Of a DNA stretch of 64,000 nucleotides, positions 1 through 7,740 are shown piece by piece. Under the pieces are notes generated by a model, which worked only from the letters and a program-made list of their open reading frames with translations, was not told the origin of the DNA and did not search any database. Source of the stretch: Planctomycetota bacterium (GTDB lineage: Bacteria > Planctomycetota > UBA1135); assembly GCA_027623295.1 (NCBI GenBank), contig JAQBXR010000002.1, forward strand, positions 117,823 through 181,822, read 5' to 3'. Numbering within the stretch: the stretch's first letter is position 1; each line of letters begins with the position of its first letter. Both the position numbers and the translations under genes were made by a program.

Positions 1-444
1 TTCGCTTTGAGCCGTCCTGCATTTGGGGCAATAGCCTTCCAGGCGCAGGACGTGATGCACCAGTTGAAAATTATTCTGCTCGGCAATCTCCTCTTGTAGG
101 CGCTCGATTTCTTCCGAACGGAATTCCAGCACCCGATTGCAGCCGCGGCAAATCATGTGGTCATGATGCGTGTGGCCAAGAATATGCTCATAGAGCTGTG
201 TCCCTTGCCCATTATTCATGGAAGCAAGGAACTTGCCTTCGACAAGCAGGTTCAGGGTACGATAAACCGTTGCCCGAGCAGCGTTGGAGTCTCGCTGCTG
301 CACCCAAGAGAACATTTCCTCGGCGGTGAAGTGAGAGTGCGTTTCCCAAGCCGATAACAAAATGTCGCGGCGTGGGCGGGTCATGCGCAGCTTTTTATTG
401 CGCAAGAAAACTTCGAAGCGCTCCAAAGCATCTTCGGGCCTCAT
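1..444 (-). CDS. Fur-family metal-responsive repressor (partial, runs off the window start)
   Basis: This is a transcriptional regulator of the Fur/Zur/PerR family, which represses metal or oxidative-stress genes when loaded with metal. 148 codons are visible from ATG 444. The winged-helix part carries MTRPRRDIL and ARATVYRTL. The dimerisation part has the metal-site run GHTHHDHMIC, followed by CRGC and, near the window edge, CPKC, which are the two CxxC pairs of the structural zinc site. The ATG overlaps the purD stop as ATGA, so the two genes are translationally coupled. The C-terminus lies outside the window. Fur, Zur and PerR cannot be told apart here. Both a ferric and a zinc/manganese-type transporter lie elsewhere in the window, but I saw no convincing Fur box at either. 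Confidence 0.93.
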   Translation of the reverse strand, partial: MRPEDALERFEVFLRNKKLRMTRPRRDILLSAWETHSHFTAEEMFSWVQQRDSNAARATVYRTLNLLVEGKFLASMNNGQGTQLYEHILGHTHHDHMICRGCNRVLEFRSEEIERLQEEIAEQNNFQLVHHVLRLEGYCPKCRTAQSE

Positions 445-1733
445 TGCATGTGCTCCAAGGCACGTTCTGCCTCGAGGCCAATATCCGTGCGGTAGGTTTT
501 GCCCTCAAAGTGAATCTTGTCGACGGCCTCATAAGCCAGACGCCGCGCTTCCGCTAGGTTTTCGCCGCGAGCCGTGACGGCAAGCACGCGCCCGCCATTG
601 GTGACCAGTTCCCCATCCTTCATGGTGGTTCCTGCGTGAAAGACTTGAAGATCTGGACCTTCCACGACCTCTTCCAAGCCAGTAATACGGATGCCTTTTT
701 GGTAGGCGTCGGGGTAACCACCAGATGCCAAAACCACGCAACAGGCTGGCCGCGGGTCCCAATCTGGGGCTTCCAACTCCTCCAGGTTGCCTTGACTACA
801 CGCCATAAGGTAGGGTAGCAAATCGGAATCTAAGCGCATCATAAGCACTTCACATTCAGGATCGCCAAAGCGAGCGTTGTACTCCAGAACCTTGGGGCCG
901 CCCGCGGTCATGATGAGACCAGCAAACAAAACGCCTTGGAATGGACGCCCTTCGCGCACCATGCCGTGCAGGGTTGGAAGAAGAACTTGACGCTCAATCA
1001 AGCTAAGGGTGCGTTCGCCGATTTCTGGATTCGGGCTAATCGCTCCCATGCCGCCAGTATTTGGTCCTTTATTACCGTCGCGCAAGGCTTTGTGGTCCTG
1101 ACAGGTAGCTAGAGGTATGAAGGTGCGCCCATCCGTCAAGCAGAAGGCCGAAGCCTCGGGGCCAACCAAAAACTCTTCCACCACGATGGTGCTGCCCGCC
1201 TCGCCGAAACGGTTGCCATCAAGCATGCCTCGGGCGGCGTTTTTTGCCGTCGTAGCATCTTGGCAAATAATGACGCCCTTTCCTGCAGCTAATCCAGATG
1301 CCTTTACCACCAGCGGGTAACGAGCACCACCATCAAGGTAAGCGATGGCATGTGATACATTCTTAAAGGCACGGAAGGCGCCGGTTGGAACTCGATGGCG
1401 CTCTAAGACTTCTTTGCACCAGGCTTTGCTTCCTTCGAGTTCCGCAGCTTGGCGATTTGGCCCAAAGGCGGCTATTCCCTTCTCCTTTAACAGGTCGACC
1501 AAGCCGTCCACCAAAGGTTGCTCTGGGCCAACCACCACAAGATCCATCTTGTTGCGTTCGGCAAAGTCCGCAATGGCCTGAACGTTATCCACATTCAGGT
1601 CGACATTCTCCCCGTACTTAGCGGTGCCAGGGTTTCCAGGTGCAGTCCACAACGAGCTGATGCTCGGAGACTGCGAAAGTTTCCAAGCCAAAGAGTGTTC
1701 TCTAGCTCCTGATCCGATGAGAAGAATGCGCAT
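441..1733 (-). CDS. purD: Phosphoribosylamine--glycine ligase (GARS)
   Basis: PurD joins phosphoribosylamine and glycine with ATP in step 2 of purine synthesis, in the cytoplasm. The 430 residues match the usual length of about 430. Visible marks are the N-terminal GSGAREHSLAWKL at residues 7-19, GPEQPLVDG near 70, the ATP-grasp lysine loop KASGLAAGKGV, PNTGGMGA, and the metal/ATP motif NARFGDPE. The start is ATG 1733, preceded by an AGGAAA-like ribosome-binding site. An upstream in-frame extension to 1817 would run into pepN and lacks family similarity. The gene lies 19 nt downstream of pepN and overlaps the Fur-family gene by 4 nt, so it is probably in one transcript with both. Confidence 0.97.
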   Translation of the reverse strand: MRILLIGSGAREHSLAWKLSQSPSISSLWTAPGNPGTAKYGENVDLNVDNVQAIADFAERNKMDLVVVGPEQPLVDGLVDLLKEKGIAAFGPNRQAAELEGSKAWCKEVLERHRVPTGAFRAFKNVSHAIAYLDGGARYPLVVKASGLAAGKGVIICQDATTAKNAARGMLDGNRFGEAGSTIVVEEFLVGPEASAFCLTDGRTFIPLATCQDHKALRDGNKGPNTGGMGAISPNPEIGERTLSLIERQVLLPTLHGMVREGRPFQGVLFAGLIMTAGGPKVLEYNARFGDPECEVLMMRLDSDLLPYLMACSQGNLEELEAPDWDPRPACCVVLASGGYPDAYQKGIRITGLEEVVEGPDLQVFHAGTTMKDGELVTNGGRVLAVTARGENLAEARRLAYEAVDKIHFEGKTYRTDIGLEAERALEHMQ

Positions 1734-1752
1734 TTTCCTGTATATTCTAAGT

Positions 1753-4359
1753 TCAACCTTGAAGGCTGCGAGCGATGATTTCTCCAGTATCCTTCGACAA
1801 AGCTTCGGAAGCGGCAATGCGCTCCATTTCTGTCTTCATAAGGGCTTGCCGCGCGTCATCGAAACGACGCCACTGCGAGAAGGCTCCGGCAATCCGCGCC
1901 GCCATTTGCGGGTTCAAGGCATCGAGCTGAATCACCATGTCAGCGATAAAGCGATAGCCCTCCCCATTAGCACCGTGAAAACGCAGCTGGTTGCCGGCAA
2001 AAGTACGGACCAGAGAGCGGACCTTGTTCGGGTTTTTGATGTCAAATGCTTCGTGATTCAACAAAGCTTTGACGTGCTGCAAGGTGTCTGGGTGCGAAGA
2101 AGAAGCTTGCACTGCGAACCACTTATCGACCACTAAGGCCTCTTGCCGGTAGCGGTCAAGGAAGGTCTGCAGACTGGCCTCACGCCGCGTCGCATCATGG
2201 TTCACCTGACACACGAAGGCGGCCATCCGCTCGGTCATGTTGTTCGCGGCCTCGAATTGACTGGCCGCCAAATCCAATCCAGCTTGATCCTCCAAACTGC
2301 TGAGGTATCCCAAGCAAAGATTACGCAACTGGCGGCGCCCTACGGAACGCAAATCGAAGCTGTAAGGTCCGTGATCTTCAAGGCTGCGATACAAGCTTTC
2401 GAAAGACTCGCGCAGAGCCAGGGCGATGCCTTGCACACAATGCTTACGAGCTTGATAAAGCGCATCTGGGTCGATGACCTCGAGTTCCGCACCTAAAGTG
2501 GAACTATCCGGCAGACGCAATGCGTAAGCCTTCAGGGCAGGGTCCAACTCCAAATCAGTGAGCACCGATTGCAGAGCATCGATGAGATGCTGTGGAACCT
2601 CTGGCGTGTTCCCGGCTTGAATCTCCGCAACCATATGCAGCAATACGCGAGTTCCAAGGCGCTGGCCAGCGTCCCAACGGTTAAAACTGTCGCGGTCATG
2701 GGCCAGCAGGATGGCTAGCTCCTCGTCGGACTGGTCCATGACCAGACGGACTGGTGCCGAGAAGCCGCGCAGGATGGACGGGATGGGCGCCTCTTCGATG
2801 TTGTCAAAATGGAATTCTTGCTGCGCCTGCTTGAGGTCCAAAACTTGGGTCGCTGCAAGTTCCTTTCCGTCCTGGCTGAGAAGGCCAACCGAAACTGGAA
2901 TATGAAATGGCTGCTTGACTGCTTGACCTGGAGTGGACGGGCAAGACTGACGCAGAGTCAGGGTGTAACGCGCATTTGCTTGCGAAAAGGAACCGCTAGC
3001 TTCTACCACTGGGGTTCCCGCCTGGAGATACCAATTCTCGAACTGGGTTAGGTCGATTTGATTGGCATCGGCCATGGCAGCGCGAAAGTCATCACAGCTA
3101 ACCGCTTGTCCATCATGCCGTTCAAAGTAAAGATCCATGCCTTTGCGGAAGCCTTCAACACCGACCAAGGTGTGCATCATGCGAATGATTTCAGCACCTT
3201 TACTGTACACCGTGGAGGTGTAAAAGTTATCCATCGCGATGTACGACTCCGGACGAATTGGGTGCGCCATGGGGCCAGAATCCTCGCGGAACTGGATCGC
3301 GCGCAGGCCTTGTACATCTTCAATGCGCTTCACCGCAGCAGAACCCATATCCGCGCTGAACTGCTGATCGCGGAATACCGTGAGTCCTTCCTTCAAAGTG
3401 AGCTGAAACCAGTCGCGGCAAGTGACGCGGTTTCCAGTCCAGTTGTGGAAGTACTCGTGCCCAATCACCCTTTCGATGCCTTCATAGTCGCCATCGGTGG
3501 CAGTTTCGGGTTGCGCCAAAACGTAAGCGGTGTTGAAGACATTGAGACTCTTATTCTCCATCGCCCCCATGTTGAAATCGCCAACCGCAACAATGTTGAA
3601 GATGTCGAGATCGTACTCCAAACCGAAGACTTCTTGGTCCCAAGTCATCGACTTCTTCAAAGATTCCATTGCGAAATCTAACTGCTTTACGTTTTCATGT
3701 TCGGTGTAAACATGCAACGCAACTTCACGCCCACTCTGAGTGGTGAAGGTGTCCGAAATGGACCCTAAGTCACCAGCAACCAATGCAAATAGATAGCTTG
3801 GCTTTACGAATGGATCTTCCCAAACGGTGTAGTGCATACCGTTATCAACTTCGCCCGATGCAATGCAATTCCCGTTGGACAATAAGATTGGAAAGTCTTC
3901 CTGCGAACCTTCAATACGCACTTTAAATGCCGACATCACGTCGGGGCGATCAAGGAAGAAAGTAATCCGACGAAAGCCTTCTGCTTCACATTGAGTGCAG
4001 AACATTTTTCCAGAGCTATACAGTCCGGAGAGTTGCGTGTTGTTTTGCGGACGCAAACGAACCTCTGACTGGAGCGTAAAGCTGTCAGGCACCACCGCAA
4101 GGCGCAACTGGTCTCCCTCATAGCTGTACTGCGAAGCATCTAGGACCTCGCCATCAAGCTTCAAGCTGAGCAGCTCTAAGTCCTCGCCATCGAGAACCAG
4201 AGGTTCGCGCCCCCCGCTTTCTCGCCGCTTGATTTCAAGCCGCGAGGTCACCAAAGTAGAGTCCTTACCTAGCTTGAAATCCAGCGTAACCGCGGAGATT
4301 TCGAAGTCAGTCGGGCAGTAATCCTTGCGGAATTTCTCAACGGGAGAGGCCGTTTTCAT
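1753..4359 (-). CDS. pepN: Aminopeptidase N (M1 metallopeptidase)
   Basis: This is a zinc aminopeptidase that removes N-terminal residues from peptides, probably in the cytoplasm since no signal peptide is seen. The length, 868 aa, fits the bacterial PepN type of about 870. The exopeptidase motif GAMEN is at 265-269, the zinc site HEYFH at 301-305, and the third zinc ligand is Glu324, in LTLKEGL at the expected spacing. The C-terminal half has the Ig-like and alpha-helical regions of the DUF3458 type. The ATG start overlaps the end of the upstream iron-sulfur gene by 23 nt, and purD follows closely, so it sits in the middle of an operon. Confidence 0.97.
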   Translation of the reverse strand: MKTASPVEKFRKDYCPTDFEISAVTLDFKLGKDSTLVTSRLEIKRRESGGREPLVLDGEDLELLSLKLDGEVLDASQYSYEGDQLRLAVVPDSFTLQSEVRLRPQNNTQLSGLYSSGKMFCTQCEAEGFRRITFFLDRPDVMSAFKVRIEGSQEDFPILLSNGNCIASGEVDNGMHYTVWEDPFVKPSYLFALVAGDLGSISDTFTTQSGREVALHVYTEHENVKQLDFAMESLKKSMTWDQEVFGLEYDLDIFNIVAVGDFNMGAMENKSLNVFNTAYVLAQPETATDGDYEGIERVIGHEYFHNWTGNRVTCRDWFQLTLKEGLTVFRDQQFSADMGSAAVKRIEDVQGLRAIQFREDSGPMAHPIRPESYIAMDNFYTSTVYSKGAEIIRMMHTLVGVEGFRKGMDLYFERHDGQAVSCDDFRAAMADANQIDLTQFENWYLQAGTPVVEASGSFSQANARYTLTLRQSCPSTPGQAVKQPFHIPVSVGLLSQDGKELAATQVLDLKQAQQEFHFDNIEEAPIPSILRGFSAPVRLVMDQSDEELAILLAHDRDSFNRWDAGQRLGTRVLLHMVAEIQAGNTPEVPQHLIDALQSVLTDLELDPALKAYALRLPDSSTLGAELEVIDPDALYQARKHCVQGIALALRESFESLYRSLEDHGPYSFDLRSVGRRQLRNLCLGYLSSLEDQAGLDLAASQFEAANNMTERMAAFVCQVNHDATRREASLQTFLDRYRQEALVVDKWFAVQASSSHPDTLQHVKALLNHEAFDIKNPNKVRSLVRTFAGNQLRFHGANGEGYRFIADMVIQLDALNPQMAARIAGAFSQWRRFDDARQALMKTEMERIAASEALSKDTGEIIARSLQG

Positions 4360-5986
4360 TGGGCAAGATTCTACCCTGCAATGCGTCCTCAGGGTAGCCG
4401 CGTTGCAACAGCTCGGCGTAGATAGCGTCAGCTTCCTGTGGGCGGCCTAGAGAATCCAGGTCGAGGATCATGTCGCGGCGGACATCAAAGTAGCGTGGGT
4501 CCTTGGGACTCACCAAGCCCCAAGACTTGACCGCCTCCTCTGAGCGGCCCATGAGCGACTGATGACGCCCTAACTGGAAAAGGACCTCTCCGAAGCCAGG
4601 CCGTTGTTCCAGGACCTCCAGGAGGCCTTGTTCGAAGCCATCGACGTCACCCTGGAAGAGCCGATCCCAGGCGTGGACAAAACTATCGCGCGGATCGAAG
4701 AAGAGTCCATATTTTTCGGTGTGTTCCGTAGCGGCCAGGGCTTCGATGGATGCCTCATGAACAAAACTTGGAGCTGGAAGACTGGCCTGCCCCTGAAGCC
4801 ACGCATTGCGGTAACCCAGGGTCTGCGCGAAGAATACATCGCGCTGCTTGGCATGCTGTTGCACCCATGCAGAGTGACCAATAACCGCCATAAAAAGCAG
4901 CAGAAACGTAACTTTGACCAAGCCATGTGGCTGCCACTTCTTCTGCAAGCGCCAAGCCTTGGGCCCCGGTCGATAGTTGGCACTAGTGAAGGCTCGCTTC
5001 AACTGCAAAGCGAAAATCGAAGTCACCATACCAATGGCTAAGGCCAACAAAAAGGAAACCCTTCCATAGAGTCCTTCGGTGGCAAAAAAACCAGCGGCAA
5101 AAAAGAGGACGAGAAGGAATTCCTCAGGCCATGTCGGCAACCCTACCTTAGATTCCTTGCCCTTCGCCCGACGCTTCTTGAAAGTTGCGGGGATGCCAAA
5201 GGAGAACTTCAAGGCGTCGTTAGGACACGCATCGATGCAGTCCATAGTCTTCATGCAATCGGTGGAAATCACCATGCCGAAATCGCGCACTTCTTCATGC
5301 ACGCGTACCGAGGAGCTACATACCGCAGTACATTTCCCGCATTGACGGCAAGCATCGCTGACCCGAATACTTCCCGGCGCAAAAGCGTCGGCAACAGAGA
5401 GCACCGCGCCATAGGGGCATGCAAAAGTGCAAAAGGCTTTAGGCCCCATGACCTGAACCACGTAGAGCCCCGCTAAAAACAATGTGAGCAAGCCTTCCCA
5501 GAACCCTGGAAAGGTTGCCCAAAAAGCCGTGGTGGTCATTTCTATTTCGGTCACCCCTGGGTGCGGGATGTCATTCTGAATGCGAAAGAGAAAAGGCCAC
5601 AAAAACATGTACACAAATGCAGCGATGGGAACCAAGCGCAATAGTCTTGGACGGAAGGGACGCACTGGAATATGCAAACGCTTCAGGATCCAACGATAAC
5701 CGTCTTGGAGCGCGAGCAAATGACAGCCCCATCCGCAGAAGAAACGCCCGAAAACTAAAGTCGCCAAAATGGCCAAGCCAAATAAAATGGCGCCAGGATT
5801 TACGATGCCCTCTTTAGCGAAGGCCATGGTCTCGGAGGGCTCCAAGGGAGCCAAGGTGCGACCAAAAAATATCCACCACAGGATGTGCAGCAGAATAAGG
5901 ATTTGCACACTCAACAAAACCCAGGCACGCCGTTTCGCCATACGTGCTGGTTGCCAGTCTTTTTGAGTTTGCTTCACAGGGTTCAA
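4337..5986 (-). CDS. Polytopic membrane 4Fe-4S protein, NapH/NosR/CcoG-like, with C-terminal TPR-like region
   Basis: This is a membrane iron-sulfur protein likely to pass electrons, in the family of NapH, NosR and CcoG. Several membrane segments lie in residues 20-180, with paired cysteines in FCGWGCH (84, 88) and FCTFACPYG (186, 190). A ferredoxin-like region follows: CRQCGKCTAVC (213-223) is a complete cluster motif, while the second (Cys244, 250, 254) has Thr247 where a fourth Cys is usual. Two further membrane segments and a helical TPR-like tail of about 100 residues follow. The listed start is TTG 5986; ATG 5941 is equally possible and no ribosome-binding site decides. It overlaps pepN by 23 nt. 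The redox partner is unknown. Confidence 0.85.
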   Translation of the reverse strand: MNPVKQTQKDWQPARMAKRRAWVLLSVQILILLHILWWIFFGRTLAPLEPSETMAFAKEGIVNPGAILFGLAILATLVFGRFFCGWGCHLLALQDGYRWILKRLHIPVRPFRPRLLRLVPIAAFVYMFLWPFLFRIQNDIPHPGVTEIEMTTTAFWATFPGFWEGLLTLFLAGLYVVQVMGPKAFCTFACPYGAVLSVADAFAPGSIRVSDACRQCGKCTAVCSSSVRVHEEVRDFGMVISTDCMKTMDCIDACPNDALKFSFGIPATFKKRRAKGKESKVGLPTWPEEFLLVLFFAAGFFATEGLYGRVSFLLALAIGMVTSIFALQLKRAFTSANYRPGPKAWRLQKKWQPHGLVKVTFLLLFMAVIGHSAWVQQHAKQRDVFFAQTLGYRNAWLQGQASLPAPSFVHEASIEALAATEHTEKYGLFFDPRDSFVHAWDRLFQGDVDGFEQGLLEVLEQRPGFGEVLFQLGRHQSLMGRSEEAVKSWGLVSPKDPRYFDVRRDMILDLDSLGRPQEADAIYAELLQRGYPEDALQGRILPNENGLSR

Positions 5987-6032
5987 GGCTATTCGGGTTT
6001 AGTCTCAACCCTATCGTATAGAACTAGGCCCC

Positions 6033-6069
6033 CAAAAAAAAGAAGGCCTGGACGATAAAGTCCAGGCCT
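6033..6069 (-). terminator. Rho-independent terminator of the 6088-7314 gene
   Basis: A perfect 10-bp stem (6044-6053 with 6060-6069, AGGCCTGGAC) and a 6-nt loop are followed on the minus strand by a run of eight T (6034-6041). It lies 18 nt past the stop of the secreted-protein gene. Confidence 0.93.
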
Positions 6070-6087
6070 ATAAAACTCAGCTCTGAT

Positions 6088-7314
6088 TTACTGAGGAATG
6101 TCTGCAGCAACGAAGATTAGGTTGCCACCGCCACCAGGCTTAAACAGAACCACTCCAAGCTTAGCTGCAACAGGTGCAGTGTCAGAGTGAAGGTGGAAGC
6201 TGTAAGAAGTACCCCAACGCAGAGCGTTGTTGTTTGGGTTGGCATTGAAAGATCCGCCTACCCATGCCTGAACGCGCTGGCTGGTGCCAGGATAAAGGCC
6301 ATCGAAGGAGGTCCAATCAGTGTTTACGTAAACTTCACCACTGTGGTATTCAGGATCCGCGAAGGAAATGTCACTGAGGTTCGTACCTGCAGCGACAGGG
6401 ACTGCGATTGCGCGAGCGCTGCGGTCCGAATCACGGTTGTACAGGGTGTAGTCATAATCCCAACCGCCACCTGCTGCTGCAGTGGCCTTGTAACCCAAGA
6501 ACATGGTGCCATCGTTTGGCACCGGGATTTCAACAATGGTGACCGAAGGATCAGCTACCTTCCATGCTTCAATGGCTGCATCTTCGCGTACGGTAGAACC
6601 GACGAAGCTCATGTTGTAAGGAGGATTGGAGCCACTAATGCTGACTTCGCGGTAGCTTACGTTGTTGAAGCCAAACCCGGTTAGAGCACTGTCATCGTTG
6701 GTTACGTACTGAGACTCAGCAAAGTAACGAGCACCAATATTCAACGCTGGATCAACATCGACGTTGTCGACGATAACGCGCTTAGCAAGTGGGCCACTGT
6801 TGCTTCCCTGAATGATGGGTGGATATGGGAAGAATCCGGTGTAGGCGTTCACTTCCGAACGTGCAGCCAAATCAGACTGGAAACCGTTCAACCAAGCACT
6901 GTAAGGATCCGAACAGCCAGGGCTGAGGTGATCTCCACCAGAACCGGTGCAAGTGTTACATAACGATTGAGTCAAAGCAGAGAAACCGTGCTTCAGCCAG
7001 CTCATGCCCAACATTTCAAAGCGACCGTCCTTAAGACGGTAAAGGTTGCTTCCCATGACTGGGTGGTTGCGGTTCCACGATTCCCAAGCCAGGTCAGCGG
7101 TACCAATATTGCAAGAAGTGGTACCAAAGCTATATGCGCTTTGACCGTTCTGCGTACCGTTTTCATCCAACTGGTGGATACTACCCACGATTAGGTCTGG
7201 CTGAGGACCGCCGAGAAGGGCGGAGGTTGGAGTGGCCTGGAGGTTATGACCAAAGATGGCCAGGCATGTGCCGCCAACGAGGGCGACAGGGAGTAGGAAT
7301 CGGGTCTGCAACAT
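6088..7314 (-). CDS. Secreted protein of unknown function (408 aa)
   Basis: I do not recognise a characterised family. The protein starts with a plausible signal peptide: positive start MLQTRF, hydrophobic LLPVALVGGTCLAIFG, and a likely cut near residue 30. The mature part begins with PDLIVGSI and has a Cys-rich middle with CNTC and a GGDHLSPGC stretch, which suggests disulfides or metal binding. It is rich in Gly, Asn and aromatics, as are extracellular beta proteins. It lacks the C-terminal module seen in the secreted proteins at 14-20 kb. The gene is monocistronic by context, with its own strong terminator and a possible operator at 7378-7406 upstream. ATG 7314 is the start. Confidence 0.75.
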   Translation of the reverse strand: MLQTRFLLPVALVGGTCLAIFGHNLQATPTSALLGGPQPDLIVGSIHQLDENGTQNGQSAYSFGTTSCNIGTADLAWESWNRNHPVMGSNLYRLKDGRFEMLGMSWLKHGFSALTQSLCNTCTGSGGDHLSPGCSDPYSAWLNGFQSDLAARSEVNAYTGFFPYPPIIQGSNSGPLAKRVIVDNVDVDPALNIGARYFAESQYVTNDDSALTGFGFNNVSYREVSISGSNPPYNMSFVGSTVREDAAIEAWKVADPSVTIVEIPVPNDGTMFLGYKATAAAGGGWDYDYTLYNRDSDRSARAIAVPVAAGTNLSDISFADPEYHSGEVYVNTDWTSFDGLYPGTSQRVQAWVGGSFNANPNNNALRWGTSYSFHLHSDTAPVAAKLGVVLFKPGGGGNLIFVAADIPQ

Positions 7315-7377
7315 GATGCTTGAAAGGTGGTGGACGAGGAGGAACCGTTAGGGACCTGTAGGTTCGAATGGGGACAC

Positions 7378-7406
7378 CCTAAGGTACAACAGGAAGTTAC
7401 CTAAGG
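7378..7406. promoter_or_regulatory. Possible operator: imperfect inverted repeat built on CCTAAGG
   Basis: CCTAAGGTA (7378-7386) and TACCTAAGG (7398-7406) form an inverted repeat with one mismatched position per arm around an 11-nt spacer. Read the other way, CCTAAGG is a direct repeat spaced by 22 bp, about two helical turns. It lies 64-92 bp upstream of the secreted-protein start at 7314. No U-tract follows on either strand, so it is not an obvious terminator. Confidence 0.35.
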
Positions 7407-7434
7407 AATGAGAATTTGGCTAAAACCTTCTGAT

Positions 7435-7740
7435 TTAGCGGGAATCTTCCGATTTGGCAAGCAAGCGTTGCTCACCCGTCAAGCGCTTAAAAGCGGCCTC
7501 TGCCTGCTGCGCCTCGCTGCGGTCAACATAAGTGCCCAAAATCCTCGCAAGAGCCCATGGGCGCCCCCTCCTGGTTGCCTTAGCGCCTCCTGGCAATTCG
7601 CCGTTGTGCTGTCTAAGTCGACGCTCCATATCTACCGTAACTCCCACGTAAGTTCGCTCCTCTTTGGTAGAGCGCAGTAGGTAAAGGCTCCATGCCGATA
7701 CGGATTTAGGCAAGGTTCTCCAGCGAGCACCCAGTTGCAT
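7435..7740 (-). CDS. GIY-YIG domain protein
   Basis: This is a small single-domain protein of 101 aa from the GIY-YIG nuclease superfamily (SLX1/UvrC-like fold). WSLYLLRS stands in place of the first GIY strand, TYVGVT matches the YIG strand, and [11 protein letters not shown] followed by [12 protein letters not shown] is typical of the SLX1-like subgroup; a Glu follows in the helix [12 protein letters not shown]. The start ATG 7740 is chosen because GGAGG sits 5-6 nt upstream; a longer frame begins at 7773. It overlaps the end of the histidine kinase gene by 35 nt, so translation is probably coupled. Whether it cuts DNA is not shown. Functions of such standalone bacterial proteins are mostly unknown. 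Confidence 0.85.
   Translation of the reverse strand: MQLGARWRTLPKSVSAWSLYLLRSTKEERTYVGVTVDMERRLRQHNGELPGGAKATRRGRPWALARILGTYVDRSEAQQAEAAFKRLTGEQRLLAKSEDSR

Noticed and set aside
3058-3681. A 207-codon plus-strand frame inside pepN
   Set aside because: Antisense shadow of the conserved M1 peptidase, including its HEXXH region; no recognisable protein features.
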